Below, in pieces: positions 7,764 through 16,335 of a stretch of DNA of 39,256 nucleotides; positions within the stretch are counted from its first letter, which is position 1, and the number at the start of each line of letters is the position of its first letter. The notes under the pieces are model-generated. The model had not been told where the DNA came from and made no database searches. It saw only the letters and a program-made list of their open reading frames with translations. A program made the position numbers and the translations under genes. Origin of the DNA: Planctomycetota bacterium (GTDB lineage Bacteria > Planctomycetota > Planctomycetia > Gemmatales > Gemmataceae); the NCBI GenBank assembly GCA_016191165.1, contig JACPPF010000174.1, positions 1 to 39,256 of the forward strand, read 5' to 3'.

Positions 7764-8927
7764 TCATTTCGCCAGCGCATAAACCTGCACCATCCCCGCC
7801 ATGTCCGCCGCGGCGAGCAGCTTGCCGTCGGGGGAAATCGAGATCGCGCAGATCCAGTCCTTGAACTGTCCGCCGCGGCCTTTGCCTAGGTCGCGCACGT
7901 GCTTGCCGTCTTCGAGGCGCCAGATCTTGACGAGGGTATCGCGGCCCGACGAGAAGATGTGTTTGCCGTCCGGATGAAAGGCGAGGTCGGTGGCGCCGTC
8001 GAGGTGGCCGGGGCTGGTCTCGCGGATTTTCTTGCCGGTCGCGGGATCGAGGAGCGTGATCTTGCCGGACAGGCCGCCGGACTCGCCGCCGCGGCAGACG
8101 GCAAGCCATTTGCCATCGCCCGAGAACGCGGCCGCGGCCATGCGTTCCTTGATTTCTTTGCCCATGTCCACCTTGATCTCACCGGTCTGGGCGTTCCAGA
8201 GTTTCAGGCCGGAGCGAGCGCCGGAATCGAAGACCAGCGGCACCCGCTCCGAGACGACGACCGTTTTTGCATCGGGCGAGACACCCAGGCCCCAGGCCCA
8301 GCCCTTGAGTTTCCAGCGTTTCACCTCCTTGGCCGCGGGTAGGTCCCAGACGATCACGTCCCCCTTGTCGTCGCCGGTGACGAGCGTCTTGCCGTCAGGG
8401 GTCATGCTCAGGCCAAGCACCCAGTCCTTGTGGGCGGCGAGCTGGCGGGCGAACTTTTGCGTTAGTACCTTGGCGTCCAGGGGCGGCGGCGCCTTGCGTT
8501 TGCGCGCCTCGGCCTCGTAACGCGGGCGGGTGTTGAGAACGATGGTTTCGACCCCGCCATCCTTGATGGTCATGTCCCAGTATTTGACCGTGCGATCATT
8601 GCTCGCGGAGAGAAGCGTTTTCTGGTCCGGCGTGGTCAACATGCGCGTGATCTCGTTCGTGTGTCCCACCAGGCGGCGCGCCGGCGGCGGGGCCTTGCCG
8701 TCACGCGCGCCCGGCAACTGCCAGACGAGGATGTCCCCCTGCTTGTTCCCCGCCGCGATTCGGTCGTTGCCCACGAAGCTCACGGCCGTCACCCAGTCGC
8801 AATCCCATGGCAACGTCCAGAGCAGCTTCGCTTCCGCGAAGGCCGATTGGGCTTGGACGGTCTGGCCGGAGAGAAAAATTACGACGGCTCCGACGAAAAA
8901 ATGGAACGGAGAGAGAATCCGGTTCAT
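7764..8927 (-). CDS. Exported WD40-repeat protein
   Basis: The protein has 387 residues. The N-terminus MNRILSPFHFFVGAVVIFLS followed by GQTVQAQ is a signal peptide. About seven WD40 blades follow. They are recognisable by ...GH/DH...D..... and terminal W-D/W-x motifs such as LLSASNDRTVKYWD, LVTGDDKGDVIVWD, IFSSGRDTLVKIWR and LLAAADMAGMVQVY. The fold is a beta-propeller that serves as a binding platform; no enzymatic domain is attached. Planctomycetes encode many such exported propellers, usually of unknown partner. The gene is divergent from the tryptophanase gene, and a perfect TATAAT lies about 50 bases upstream. Confidence 0.88.
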   Translation of the reverse strand: MNRILSPFHFFVGAVVIFLSGQTVQAQSAFAEAKLLWTLPWDCDWVTAVSFVGNDRIAAGNKQGDILVWQLPGARDGKAPPPARRLVGHTNEITRMLTTPDQKTLLSASNDRTVKYWDMTIKDGGVETIVLNTRPRYEAEARKRKAPPPLDAKVLTQKFARQLAAHKDWVLGLSMTPDGKTLVTGDDKGDVIVWDLPAAKEVKRWKLKGWAWGLGVSPDAKTVVVSERVPLVFDSGARSGLKLWNAQTGEIKVDMGKEIKERMAAAAFSGDGKWLAVCRGGESGGLSGKITLLDPATGKKIRETSPGHLDGATDLAFHPDGKHIFSSGRDTLVKIWRLEDGKHVRDLGKGRGGQFKDWICAISISPDGKLLAAADMAGMVQVYALAK

Positions 8928-8974
8928 CGCAGTGCTCGCATGGGAAAACTACGGACAGCAAAAACATCGCGCTC

Positions 8975-8980
8975 ATTATA
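8975..8980 (-). promoter_or_regulatory. Possible -10 box for the WD40 gene
   Basis: The minus strand reads TATAAT, the exact -10 consensus, 48 bases before the ATG at 8927. No convincing -35 was found 16-18 bases upstream, so this rests on the -10 only. Confidence 0.35.
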
Positions 8981-9008
8981 TACTGCATCCGGTGAGAAGT
9001 AACACCTT

Positions 9009-9088
9009 GTTTAGCCGCGACCCGAAGGGGAGCGCGAGCACAACCGCGGGTAGTCCTGCCCGCGCTCCCCTTCGGATCGCGGCTAAAC
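9009..9088. repeat. 28-bp inverted repeat before the tryptophanase gene
   Basis: The arms are 9009-9036 (starting GTTTAGCCGCGACCCG) and 9061-9088 (ending GGATCGCGGCTAAAC). They pair over 28 bases with one mismatch around a 24-base loop. It ends 29 bases before the tryptophanase ATG. The terminal GCTAAAC motif recurs in the repeats at 5500-5516 and 24619-24658, so this is probably a dispersed palindromic element. If transcribed it would form a very stable leader hairpin. Confidence 0.8.
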
Positions 9089-9117
9089 GTTTTGTGGATT
9101 CCCAGTGGACCCCATCC

Positions 9118-10470
9118 ATGAAAACCATCATCGAGCCGTTCAAGATCAAGATGGTCGAGCCGATCAAACTGACCACGCCCGAACAGCGCGAGGCGATTCT
9201 GCGCCGCGCGGCCTTTAACGTTTTTCAGGTCCCGGCCGAGGAGGTCATCATCGATCTTCTCACCGACAGCGGCACCGCGGCCATGAGCGCCGAGCAATGG
9301 GCGGGCATGATCCGCGGCGACGAGTCCTACGCCGGCGGCCGCAGCTGGTTTCGCTTCGAGACGGTGTTGCGCGAACTGACCGGAATGCCGCACGTTTTGC
9401 CAACCCACCAGGGGCGCGCCAGCGAACGCATCCTGTTCGAATTGCTCGGCGGCGCGGGCAAAGTGATCCCGAGCAACAACCACTTCGACACGACACGCGC
9501 CAACATCGAACACTCGGGCGCCAAGGCGGTCGATCTCGTCATCGACGAGGGCAAGCACCCGCGCAACCGGCATCCCTTCAAGGGGAACATGGACATCGCC
9601 AAGTTGGAGACACTGATCGCCGAGGTCGGGGCGGCGAACATTCCGGTCTGTATGATGACGGTGACCAACAACTCCGGCGGCGGACAACCCGTGAGTCTAG
9701 CGAATCTTCGCGAGGTCCGCGCTGTCTGCACGCGCCACCACATCCCGTTTTTTCTCGATGCGTGCCGATTCGCCGAGAATGCGTACCTGATCAAGCTGCG
9801 CGAGCCAGGCCAGGTGAATCGCAGCGCGCGGGAAATTGCCCAGGAGATGTTCGCATTGGCCGACGGCGCGACGATCAGCGCCAAGAAGGACGGCCTGGTC
9901 AACATCGGCGGCGTCCTGCTCATGCGCGATGATGCGCTCGCTCAGCGCGCCAACAACTTGCTGATCTTGACTGAAGGCTTCGTCACCTACGGCGGCCTGG
10001 CGGGACGCGATCTCGAAGCGATGGCCCAGGGCTTCACCGAGGTTCTCGACGAACATTACCTGGAATATCGGATAAGAAGCACCGCCTATCTGGGCGAACA
10101 TCTGCTCAAGGCGGGCATCCAAATCGTTGAGCCGCCGGGGGGTCATGCGATTTACATCGATGCGGCGGCGTTTTGTGCCCATATCCCACCCGCGCAGTTC
10201 CCTGGCCAGGCGCTGGTGTGCGCGCTATATCGGCACGCAGGCATTCGCGCAGTGGAGATCGGCAGCGTGATGTTCGGCGCCGACACGCCGCCGCCGATGG
10301 AGTTGGTACGCCTGGCGATCCCACGACGCGTTTATACGCAGAGCCATATCGACTACGTCATTGAGGCCGCCGGCGAGGTTTTCGCTCAGCGTTCTAAGCT
10401 TCGCGGCCTGCGCATCACCGAGGCGCCACCGATGCTACGGCACTTTACCGCGAGATTTGAGGAAATTTAA
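9118..10470 (+). CDS. tnaA: Tryptophanase (tryptophan indole-lyase)
   Basis: The product has 450 residues; E. coli TnaA has 471. It is a fold-type I PLP enzyme that splits L-tryptophan to indole, pyruvate and ammonia. Family motifs are clear: THQGRASERILF, NNSGGGQPVSLANLREV, DACRFAENAYLIKLRE, the PLP-lysine segment ISAKKDGLVNIGG, LAGRDLEAMAQGF and IPRRVYTQSHIDYV. Two positions separate it from tyrosine phenol-lyase. RAVEIGS carries Ile where the phenol-lyase has Arg381, and LRHFTARF carries His where it has Phe448. The frame is open far upstream through the repeat, but the ATG at 9118 matches the family N-terminus (MVEPIKLTTPEQR). There is no tnaC-like leader peptide or permease gene nearby. 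The call against phenol-lyase rests on remembered residue numbering. Confidence 0.88.
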   Translation: MKTIIEPFKIKMVEPIKLTTPEQREAILRRAAFNVFQVPAEEVIIDLLTDSGTAAMSAEQWAGMIRGDESYAGGRSWFRFETVLRELTGMPHVLPTHQGRASERILFELLGGAGKVIPSNNHFDTTRANIEHSGAKAVDLVIDEGKHPRNRHPFKGNMDIAKLETLIAEVGAANIPVCMMTVTNNSGGGQPVSLANLREVRAVCTRHHIPFFLDACRFAENAYLIKLREPGQVNRSAREIAQEMFALADGATISAKKDGLVNIGGVLLMRDDALAQRANNLLILTEGFVTYGGLAGRDLEAMAQGFTEVLDEHYLEYRIRSTAYLGEHLLKAGIQIVEPPGGHAIYIDAAAFCAHIPPAQFPGQALVCALYRHAGIRAVEIGSVMFGADTPPPMELVRLAIPRRVYTQSHIDYVIEAAGEVFAQRSKLRGLRITEAPPMLRHFTARFEEI

Positions 10471-10574
10471 GCCTTCTCGCCCCCATCTTATTCATCTGGT
10501 GGAATATAATTGCGCTTGAATTGGAGGAACTCATGAGTATTGTTAGCGGAATTGCGAAAAAAACAGGATAAGCA

Positions 10575-10637
10575 ATGTTGCTCGTTGACACGGATGTGCT
10601 GATCGATATTCAACGTGGCCACGCTCCCAGGGCGTGA
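10575..10637 (+). pseudogene. Remnant of a VapC-type PIN toxin gene (N-terminus only)
   Basis: The frame reads MLLVDTDVLIDIQRGHAPRA and then stops. VDTDVLIDIQRG is the first strand and catalytic Asp of a PIN domain. An AGGATAA ribosome-site-like sequence precedes the ATG, as in the second gene of a vapBC pair. Nothing resembling the rest of a PIN domain follows in any frame, so about 85% of the gene is gone. A short frame just upstream ending LEELMSIVSGIAKKTG (stop at 10569-10571) could be the end of its antitoxin, but that is weak. Confidence 0.6.
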
Positions 10638-10877
10638 GTTTTTTTCAATATCGGTATTTCCCCCCTCTCCGAGGAGGGGCGAGAAAAAATCACAGCCGTC
10701 CGCGTGAGGTCTACGATGGGCCGACGCAAAGTGAGACACCACCGGATTGCGCCCACGTGCAGAAGGGCCCCACTTTGGCTGGTGGACGTTTGACCAACCC
10801 ACGCCATATTCCATCCTGGCGAAATGCACCATGGGGTAAGGAACGTTGGGAAGAATGATTTCCCGATTTTGCGTTCC

Positions 10878-10938
10878 GAGGCGCGACCGTCAGGGAGCGG
10901 AGCATCAGCCGCCGTCAGCGCCCCGACGGTCGCGGCTC
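10878..10938. repeat. Inverted repeat in the gene-poor stretch
   Basis: GAGGCGCGACCGTC at 10878-10891 pairs with GACGGTCGCGGCTC at 10925-10938 with one mismatch. The GCGACCGTCAGGGAGCGG core is of the kind that recurs between genes in planctomycete chromosomes. No gene function is implied. Confidence 0.55.
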
Positions 10939-11163
10939 GTTTGCGAATTGCCAACGTTGTAAACCACGAAATGGCCCCTATACAACCTCGCATGAATGAG
11001 CGACCTGGGAGTTGATGCACGTCTCATTGACGTGGCGAAGTCCTCGATCCTTCTGTTACCATGATGGAGGACGCGGACAGGGAACCGGGTTCTAACCAGG
11101 CCGGTCATCTTTTGGCAACGGTTGGCCGGAATCCGATGAAGGGACCGTCGCTTGAGGCATGTC

Positions 11164-13857
11164 ATGGCTCATCGGCTCATTGCGTGGATTCTGTGCAGCA
11201 TCTGCGCCCTGTCCCTATCGATATGGCACCCTTGCCCGGACGACGTCACGTTGCCCGTTGTTCCCCGGAAACGCAAATTGGCACCTGATGAATCGTCCGC
11301 GGTGCAATTCAATCGTGACATTCTGCCGATCCTTTCGGGAAAATGTTTCACATGCCACGGTCCGGATTCCAGCGCTCGCAAGGCGAAGTTGCGTCTGGAC
11401 CAGCGCGACGCTGCGCTCAAGCCAGCGCGTTCAGGCGCGAACCCGATCGTGCCTGGCAAGGCGGACCAAAGCGAGGTCGTCGGGCGGATTTTCGCAGCGG
11501 ACCAGACCGAGCGCATGCCGCCCGCAAAATCCGGGAAGTCATTGACGGAGCGTGAAAAGCAGTTGCTCAGGCGCTGGATCGATCAAGGGGCGGAGTATCA
11601 ACTTCATTGGGCATTCGTCCAACCCCGCCGGGCTGCCCCCCCGAACGTCAAAAACCAAGCTTGGGTGACGAACGAGATTGATAGGTTCATTCTCGCCCGG
11701 CTCGAAGCGGCTGGTCTTGAGCCCTCGGATCGCGCCGATCCGTTGACCTTGATTCGCCGGCTGTCGCTTGATCTGCGCGGTCTGCCGCCGACACTCAAGG
11801 AGGTTGACGAATTCTTGATAGCCTGGCGCGATCCGACCGCCACGCCGCAGGTCGCCTGGGAGCAACTCGTTGACCGCATGTTGGCGTCGCCCCACCATGG
11901 CGAAAAGATGGCGTTGCTCTGGCTTGACCTCGCCCGTTACGGTGACACCAGCGGCTACCACATGGACAGCACGCGCCAAATGTGGCTCTGGCGCGACTGG
12001 GTCATCGAAGCGTTCAACAGGAACATGCCGTTTGACCAGTTCACGATCGAGCAGCTCGCCGGCGATCTGTTGCCGAAGGCCACGGTGTCACAACGCACCG
12101 CCTCCGGCTTCAATCGCAACACGCGTTTCAACGAGGAAGGCGGTGTGGATCCCGAGGAATATGTGATCCGCTACAACGTGGACCGCACCAATACCGTGGG
12201 CCAGGTTTGGCTGGGCCTGACGCTCGGGTGTGCGGAATGCCACAGCCATAAATACGACCCGATTTCCCACAAGGATTATTATCAACTCTTCGCCTATTTC
12301 AGCGGGATCACGGAGCCGATGGTGGAAGGGCCTGAGGCCCACGGTAGGCCGCTCACGCCGATTCTAAAAGTTCCCTCCAAGGAACAGGAAAAAAGCCTGG
12401 CGGAACATCGCCTTCAGCTGGAAAAAATCGAGCAAGCGCTGGCCAGGGAGGTTGCTCGATTCAAGTACCGCGATCCGCTGGAGGGGAAGCAGATTCCAGC
12501 CAAAGTATCGGCCGCCCTCATCGAGCAATCGCAAGCCGCCTGGGAAACCCAGGGCATCGCCGACGACCAAGTTCCCGCAGAGATTCGCAGGGTATTGAAG
12601 GTCATGCCAGAGCAACGGGATGAAAAGCAGGTGGCGGCGCTGCGGGGCTATTATCTTCGCAAGGTTTTCAAGGGCGAACGAGACCCGATCGACCTCTTCG
12701 AGCAGGAATGCCAGGACCTTCAGACGAAAATCAAGAAGATCGAATATGCTGTGCCGCACACGCTGGTCACGGTCGAGATGAAGAAGCCGCGGCCCGCCCA
12801 TGTGTTGTTCCGTGGTGATTTTCAACAAAAACGGGAGCGTGTTTATCCGGGCGTTCCGGTAGCGCTGTCGCCATTGCCGAAGAACCTGCCGCCGAATCGG
12901 CTTGGCCTGGCTCGCTGGCTGGTCAGCGCGGAAAACCCTCTTACCGCGCGCGTGATCGTAAATCGGCTCTGGGCGCAAATGTTTGGACAAGGCATCGTCC
13001 GCACATTGGGCGATTTCGGCAGTCAAGGCGATTATCCCTCCCATCCCGAGCTGCTGGATTGGCTTGCAGTGGAATTCAGCGGGGCCGATTCGGCGCCCGA
13101 AAAAAAGACAGCCTGGAACGTCCGGCATCTACTGCGCACGATTGCCCTGTCGGCGACGTATCGGCAGTCGTCCGTCGTGCGGACCGACGCGCTCAAGGGC
13201 GATCCCCACAATCGACTGCTCTCGCACGCGCCGCGCTATCGGCTCAGTGCCGAGGAGATTCGCGACGGCGCCCTGGCGATCTCCGGCCTATTGAGCAAGA
13301 AGGTGGGTGGCCCGTCGTTCATGCCTTATCAGCCCGGCACGTTCTACAAATTCAAGAATGAGAACTGGTACTGGTCCGCCAGCGATGGCGAAGAGCAATA
13401 TCGGCGTGGCCTCTATGCGTTCTGGCGGCGCACGGCACTCCATCCGATGTTTCTTACTTTCGATGCGCCGAGCCGGGAGGATTGCGTCGTCGAGCGCGCC
13501 CGCACCAACACGCCATTGCAAGCCCTGGTGACGCTCAACGACCCGACGTTCGTCGAGGCCGCACGCGGGCTGGCCCAGCGTGTGCTAATTGACGGGCCCA
13601 AGGATCAGGATGGCCGCCTGGCGTTCGCGTTCCGCCTGGCAACGTGTCGGCAGCCGGAGCCGGCGGAATTGGCGATCCTGCGACATCGGCTCGGGCAACA
13701 GGCCAAACGCTTCCGCGCTGACCCTGATACGGCCTCCCATCTGGTCAATGTCGGGCAGTTTCCACGCGACGCTCGCCTTGACGTGCCTGAGCTCGCGGCA
13801 TGGACGGCCCTTTGCAACATCCTGCTTAATCTGGATGAGGTGATGACGCGCGAATGA
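11164..13857 (+). CDS. Planctomycete cytochrome protein PSCyt1-DUF1549-DUF1553
   Basis: The protein has 897 residues and starts MAHRLIAWILCSICALSLSI, a signal peptide. A PSCyt1 cytochrome-c-like domain follows, with a haem site CFTCH at residues 61-65 and RMPP as the likely distal methionine region. DUF1549 (PSCyt2) occupies roughly residues 160-400, with LSLDLRGLPPT and a second CxxCH-like site in LGCAECHSHKYDP. DUF1553 (PSD1) fills the C-terminus with NPLTARVIVNRLWAQMFG and DFGSQGDYPSHPELLDWL. The family is exported and usually paired with a DUF1501 gene; its biochemical role is not settled, though polysaccharide breakdown is often suggested. The stop overlaps the next start as ATGA. A TTG start at 11152 is possible; ATG 11164 was preferred. 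Confidence 0.92.
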   Translation: MAHRLIAWILCSICALSLSIWHPCPDDVTLPVVPRKRKLAPDESSAVQFNRDILPILSGKCFTCHGPDSSARKAKLRLDQRDAALKPARSGANPIVPGKADQSEVVGRIFAADQTERMPPAKSGKSLTEREKQLLRRWIDQGAEYQLHWAFVQPRRAAPPNVKNQAWVTNEIDRFILARLEAAGLEPSDRADPLTLIRRLSLDLRGLPPTLKEVDEFLIAWRDPTATPQVAWEQLVDRMLASPHHGEKMALLWLDLARYGDTSGYHMDSTRQMWLWRDWVIEAFNRNMPFDQFTIEQLAGDLLPKATVSQRTASGFNRNTRFNEEGGVDPEEYVIRYNVDRTNTVGQVWLGLTLGCAECHSHKYDPISHKDYYQLFAYFSGITEPMVEGPEAHGRPLTPILKVPSKEQEKSLAEHRLQLEKIEQALAREVARFKYRDPLEGKQIPAKVSAALIEQSQAAWETQGIADDQVPAEIRRVLKVMPEQRDEKQVAALRGYYLRKVFKGERDPIDLFEQECQDLQTKIKKIEYAVPHTLVTVEMKKPRPAHVLFRGDFQQKRERVYPGVPVALSPLPKNLPPNRLGLARWLVSAENPLTARVIVNRLWAQMFGQGIVRTLGDFGSQGDYPSHPELLDWLAVEFSGADSAPEKKTAWNVRHLLRTIALSATYRQSSVVRTDALKGDPHNRLLSHAPRYRLSAEEIRDGALAISGLLSKKVGGPSFMPYQPGTFYKFKNENWYWSASDGEEQYRRGLYAFWRRTALHPMFLTFDAPSREDCVVERARTNTPLQALVTLNDPTFVEAARGLAQRVLIDGPKDQDGRLAFAFRLATCRQPEPAELAILRHRLGQQAKRFRADPDTASHLVNVGQFPRDARLDVPELAAWTALCNILLNLDEVMTRE

Positions 13858-14798
13858 GGTATCGCCTGATGAGGAAGAATCCCAACCCGACGCGACCCTA
13901 CGACGTTACATTGAAGGAGCTGGTCCGCACGAGGCCCCGCGACGCGTTGACGCTGGTGGGCCTGACCGACGTGATCGACGTCTACATGGAGGATACCGAC
14001 GTCTCCACGTTGCTCGCCATCGCCGACAAGGTCTTGCACGTCAAGGTCTCACGCGGGGAGTTTTTGGTTCATTTTGAATTTCAGTCGGGCCATGACGGGG
14101 AACTTCCTCAGCGCGTTTTCTGGTACAATGCAGCGCTGTACCGTCGGCACAACCTGCCCGTGCGGACGGCGGTCATCCTCTTGACACCGAAGGCGGACAG
14201 CCCGACGATAACCGGGAACTTCCGGGTGACGACGCCGCTGGAATTTGAAAGCATTGTTTTCAAATATGACGTTATTCGTGTTTGGCAGATGCCGGTGGAT
14301 CGAATTCTGAAAGGACCGATCGGTCTGCTGCCCTTGGCGCCGCTTTGTGCCAAAGCCAGCCGGCCGAAGGAAATCATCGGCGCGCTCGACAAACGCTTTG
14401 CCAGTTTGCCGACACCCGAGCGGAGCGAGTTGTGGCTTACCACGTATGCGTTGCTTGGCTTGCGTTATGACGCCAAGACGGCGTTTGGTCTTATTCCCAA
14501 AGGAGCCATCATGAAAGAATCGACAACCATTCAAGCGATCCTGGAGGAAGGACGACAGGAAGGACGACAGGAAGGAAGACAGGAAGGCGAACGAAAAGAG
14601 GCGCGGAAAATGTTGCTGCGGTTGGGGCGAAAACACCTTGGCCCAACCAGCACGACGACGATTGGCAGCATCGACGCGATTGACGATCTCGCCACGCTTG
14701 AGCACTTGATCGAACGAACTCAGGACGCCAGCAGCTGGGATGAGCTTCTGGCGTGGGCGCCAGGCACCGGAGCCCGGGCACGACGAAGGAAGTCGTAG
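13854..14798 (+). CDS. Rpn-type PD-(D/E)xK nuclease/transposase-like protein with DUF4351-like end
   Basis: The protein has 314 residues. The nuclease core is at about residues 55-110: an Asp in IADKVLHVKV, then FLVHFEFQSGHD with the ExQ pair typical of Rpn family recombination-promoting nucleases and relatives. The middle is helical. A 12-bp DNA repeat at 14547-14588 encodes EEGRQEGRQEGRQEG, and a DUF4351-like segment follows (MLLRLGRKHLGPTST). The ATG at 13854 overlaps the upstream stop; ATG 13869 is an alternative. These proteins cut DNA and are linked to horizontal movement. This one sits between two genes that are normally adjacent, which points to insertion. A second relative lies at 20583-21578. 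Confidence 0.8.
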   Translation: MRYRLMRKNPNPTRPYDVTLKELVRTRPRDALTLVGLTDVIDVYMEDTDVSTLLAIADKVLHVKVSRGEFLVHFEFQSGHDGELPQRVFWYNAALYRRHNLPVRTAVILLTPKADSPTITGNFRVTTPLEFESIVFKYDVIRVWQMPVDRILKGPIGLLPLAPLCAKASRPKEIIGALDKRFASLPTPERSELWLTTYALLGLRYDAKTAFGLIPKGAIMKESTTIQAILEEGRQEGRQEGRQEGERKEARKMLLRLGRKHLGPTSTTTIGSIDAIDDLATLEHLIERTQDASSWDELLAWAPGTGARARRRKS

Positions 14799-14864
14799 AC
14801 TGATTTGTTACCTGGCAACGGATTGCCAACACCCAAAAAAACCCGCTGGATTCGAATTGTCATC

Positions 14865-16274
14865 ATGAACGAGCTTGCATCCCTTACCCGCCGCCATTTT
14901 CTTACGCGCACCGGCGCCTGTCTCGGCATGGCGGCGGCAGCATCGTTGATAGCGGACGAGCAACCCCCTTCCGGCGTGCAATGGCGAACGCACTTTGCGC
15001 CGAAGGCCAGAAACGTCATTTACCTTTTTATGGGAGGCGGGCCATCGCACGTGGACACGTTCGATCCCAAGCCGGTCCTGCGCCGCCAGCACGGCCAGGA
15101 AATGCCTGGCTCCGTCCTGGGCAATCAGCGCGTGACGCTGATGACGCGCAATCAGGGCCACCGCCTGGCCGCGGCGACGCCGTTTCGTTTTCGCAAGGTC
15201 GGGCGGGCCGGGCACGATATGAGCGACCTTTGGCAACACTTGCCTGAGGTGTCCGACGAGCTGACGTTCATCCGGTCCATGCACACCGAGCCGATCAATC
15301 ACGACCCGGCCGTCACCTTGATGCAGACCGGCCGCGGCGAGGCTGGCCTGCCGGCGATGGGTTCCTGGCTTAGTTACGGGTTGGGCTCGGAGAATCGCGA
15401 CCTACCCGCCTACGTCGTGATGATGTCGGGAACCTACGATCAACCGATCACGCCGCGCTACTTTTCCAGCGGGTTTCTGCCCAGCCAGCATCAGGGCGTG
15501 CAGTTTCAGGCAGCCGGTGATCCCGTGGTTTACCTGTCGAACCCGCGCGGCATTTCCAACCAGGCGCGCGGTGAGATCGTCGCGGGCATCAACGATTTGA
15601 ATCGCATTCGCGCAAGAAAAATTGGCGATCCCGAGATCGTTGCGCGCATCCACGCGTTTGAACTCGCCTTCCGCATGCAAACGGCAGTGCCCGACCTGGT
15701 GAACCTGCATGGCGAAACCCAGGCCACTCTCGACCGCTATGGACCGGATGTCAGCAACCCGGCAACCTTCGCGCGCCAATGCCTGCTTGCACGGCGTCTG
15801 GTGGAACGAGGCGTTCGCTTCGTGCAACTGTTTCATCGTGGGTGGGATGCGCACACCGCCGTCACAGCGAGCCTGCGCCGTCAAGTAAGGGATGTCGATC
15901 AGCCGATCGCCGCCTTGATCCGCGATTTGAAGATCCGTGGCCTGCTCGATTCCACGCTCGTCATCTGGGGTGGGGAGTTCGGCCGCACGGCATTTGGGCA
16001 GGGGGATCTCGCCGGCGATTTCGGTCGTGATCATCACCCCCGCTGTTTCACCTACTGGCTCGCCGGCGCCGGCATCAAGCCGGGACTCACCATCGGCGCC
16101 ACCGACGATTTCGGGTACAACATCGTCGACCGGCCCGTTCACGTCAACGATTTGCACGCGACCATTCTGCGCTGCCTCGGCATCGATCACCTCCGCCTGA
16201 CCTACCGCCACGCAGGCCGCGACTTTCGGCTGACCGACGTGGCCGGCGAAGTTGTAAACGAGGTGGTGGGGTGA
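14865..16274 (+). CDS. DUF1501 family protein with Tat-type signal
   Basis: The product has 469 residues. The N-terminus MNELASLTRRHFLTRTGACLG contains TRRHFL, a twin-arginine-like signal. The DUF1501 core is clear: YLFMGGGPSHVDTFDPKP near residue 55, a conserved FVQLFHRGWDAH region and LVIWGGEFGRTAFGQG, then GRDHHPRCFTYWLAGAGIK. The fold is related to alkaline phosphatase/sulfatases, with metal-binding Asp and His residues, but family activity is not established. It is the usual partner of the PSCyt1/DUF1549/DUF1553 protein encoded just upstream. Only the Rpn-type nuclease gene separates them. Longer in-frame starts at 14805 place non-signal sequence first, so ATG 14865 was chosen. Confidence 0.9.
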   Translation: MNELASLTRRHFLTRTGACLGMAAAASLIADEQPPSGVQWRTHFAPKARNVIYLFMGGGPSHVDTFDPKPVLRRQHGQEMPGSVLGNQRVTLMTRNQGHRLAAATPFRFRKVGRAGHDMSDLWQHLPEVSDELTFIRSMHTEPINHDPAVTLMQTGRGEAGLPAMGSWLSYGLGSENRDLPAYVVMMSGTYDQPITPRYFSSGFLPSQHQGVQFQAAGDPVVYLSNPRGISNQARGEIVAGINDLNRIRARKIGDPEIVARIHAFELAFRMQTAVPDLVNLHGETQATLDRYGPDVSNPATFARQCLLARRLVERGVRFVQLFHRGWDAHTAVTASLRRQVRDVDQPIAALIRDLKIRGLLDSTLVIWGGEFGRTAFGQGDLAGDFGRDHHPRCFTYWLAGAGIKPGLTIGATDDFGYNIVDRPVHVNDLHATILRCLGIDHLRLTYRHAGRDFRLTDVAGEVVNEVVG

Positions 16275-16335
16275 TCCGAGTGGGCTCCCGGTTGGACAGG
16301 GAATCAGGCGTGCGCCAAGCCCCAATGACTCAACG

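Larger units (their letters stand above)
10471..11163. other. Gene-poor stretch with toxin remnant and repeats
   Basis: This 693-base gap holds a truncated VapC start (10575-10637), a CCCCTC/GAGGGG hairpin near 10663-10679 and an inverted repeat at 10878-10938. I see no intact gene; open frames here are short, lack ribosome sites and show no recognisable motif. The composition of degenerate pieces suggests an old insertion or deletion site. Confidence 0.6.

Noticed and set aside
8530-9117. In-frame 5' extension of the tryptophanase frame by nearly 200 codons
   Set aside because: It runs antisense through the WD40 gene and across the 28-bp repeat. Family N-termini match the ATG at 9118.
9118-10470. 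Tyrosine phenol-lyase as an alternative to tryptophanase
   Set aside because: The positions matching Arg381 and Phe448 of the phenol-lyase are Ile and His, as in tryptophanase.
14547-14588. Short direct repeats as a possible CRISPR array
   Set aside because: The 12-bp units are contiguous, have no spacers and lie in frame within a coding gene. The same applies to 20772-20816.
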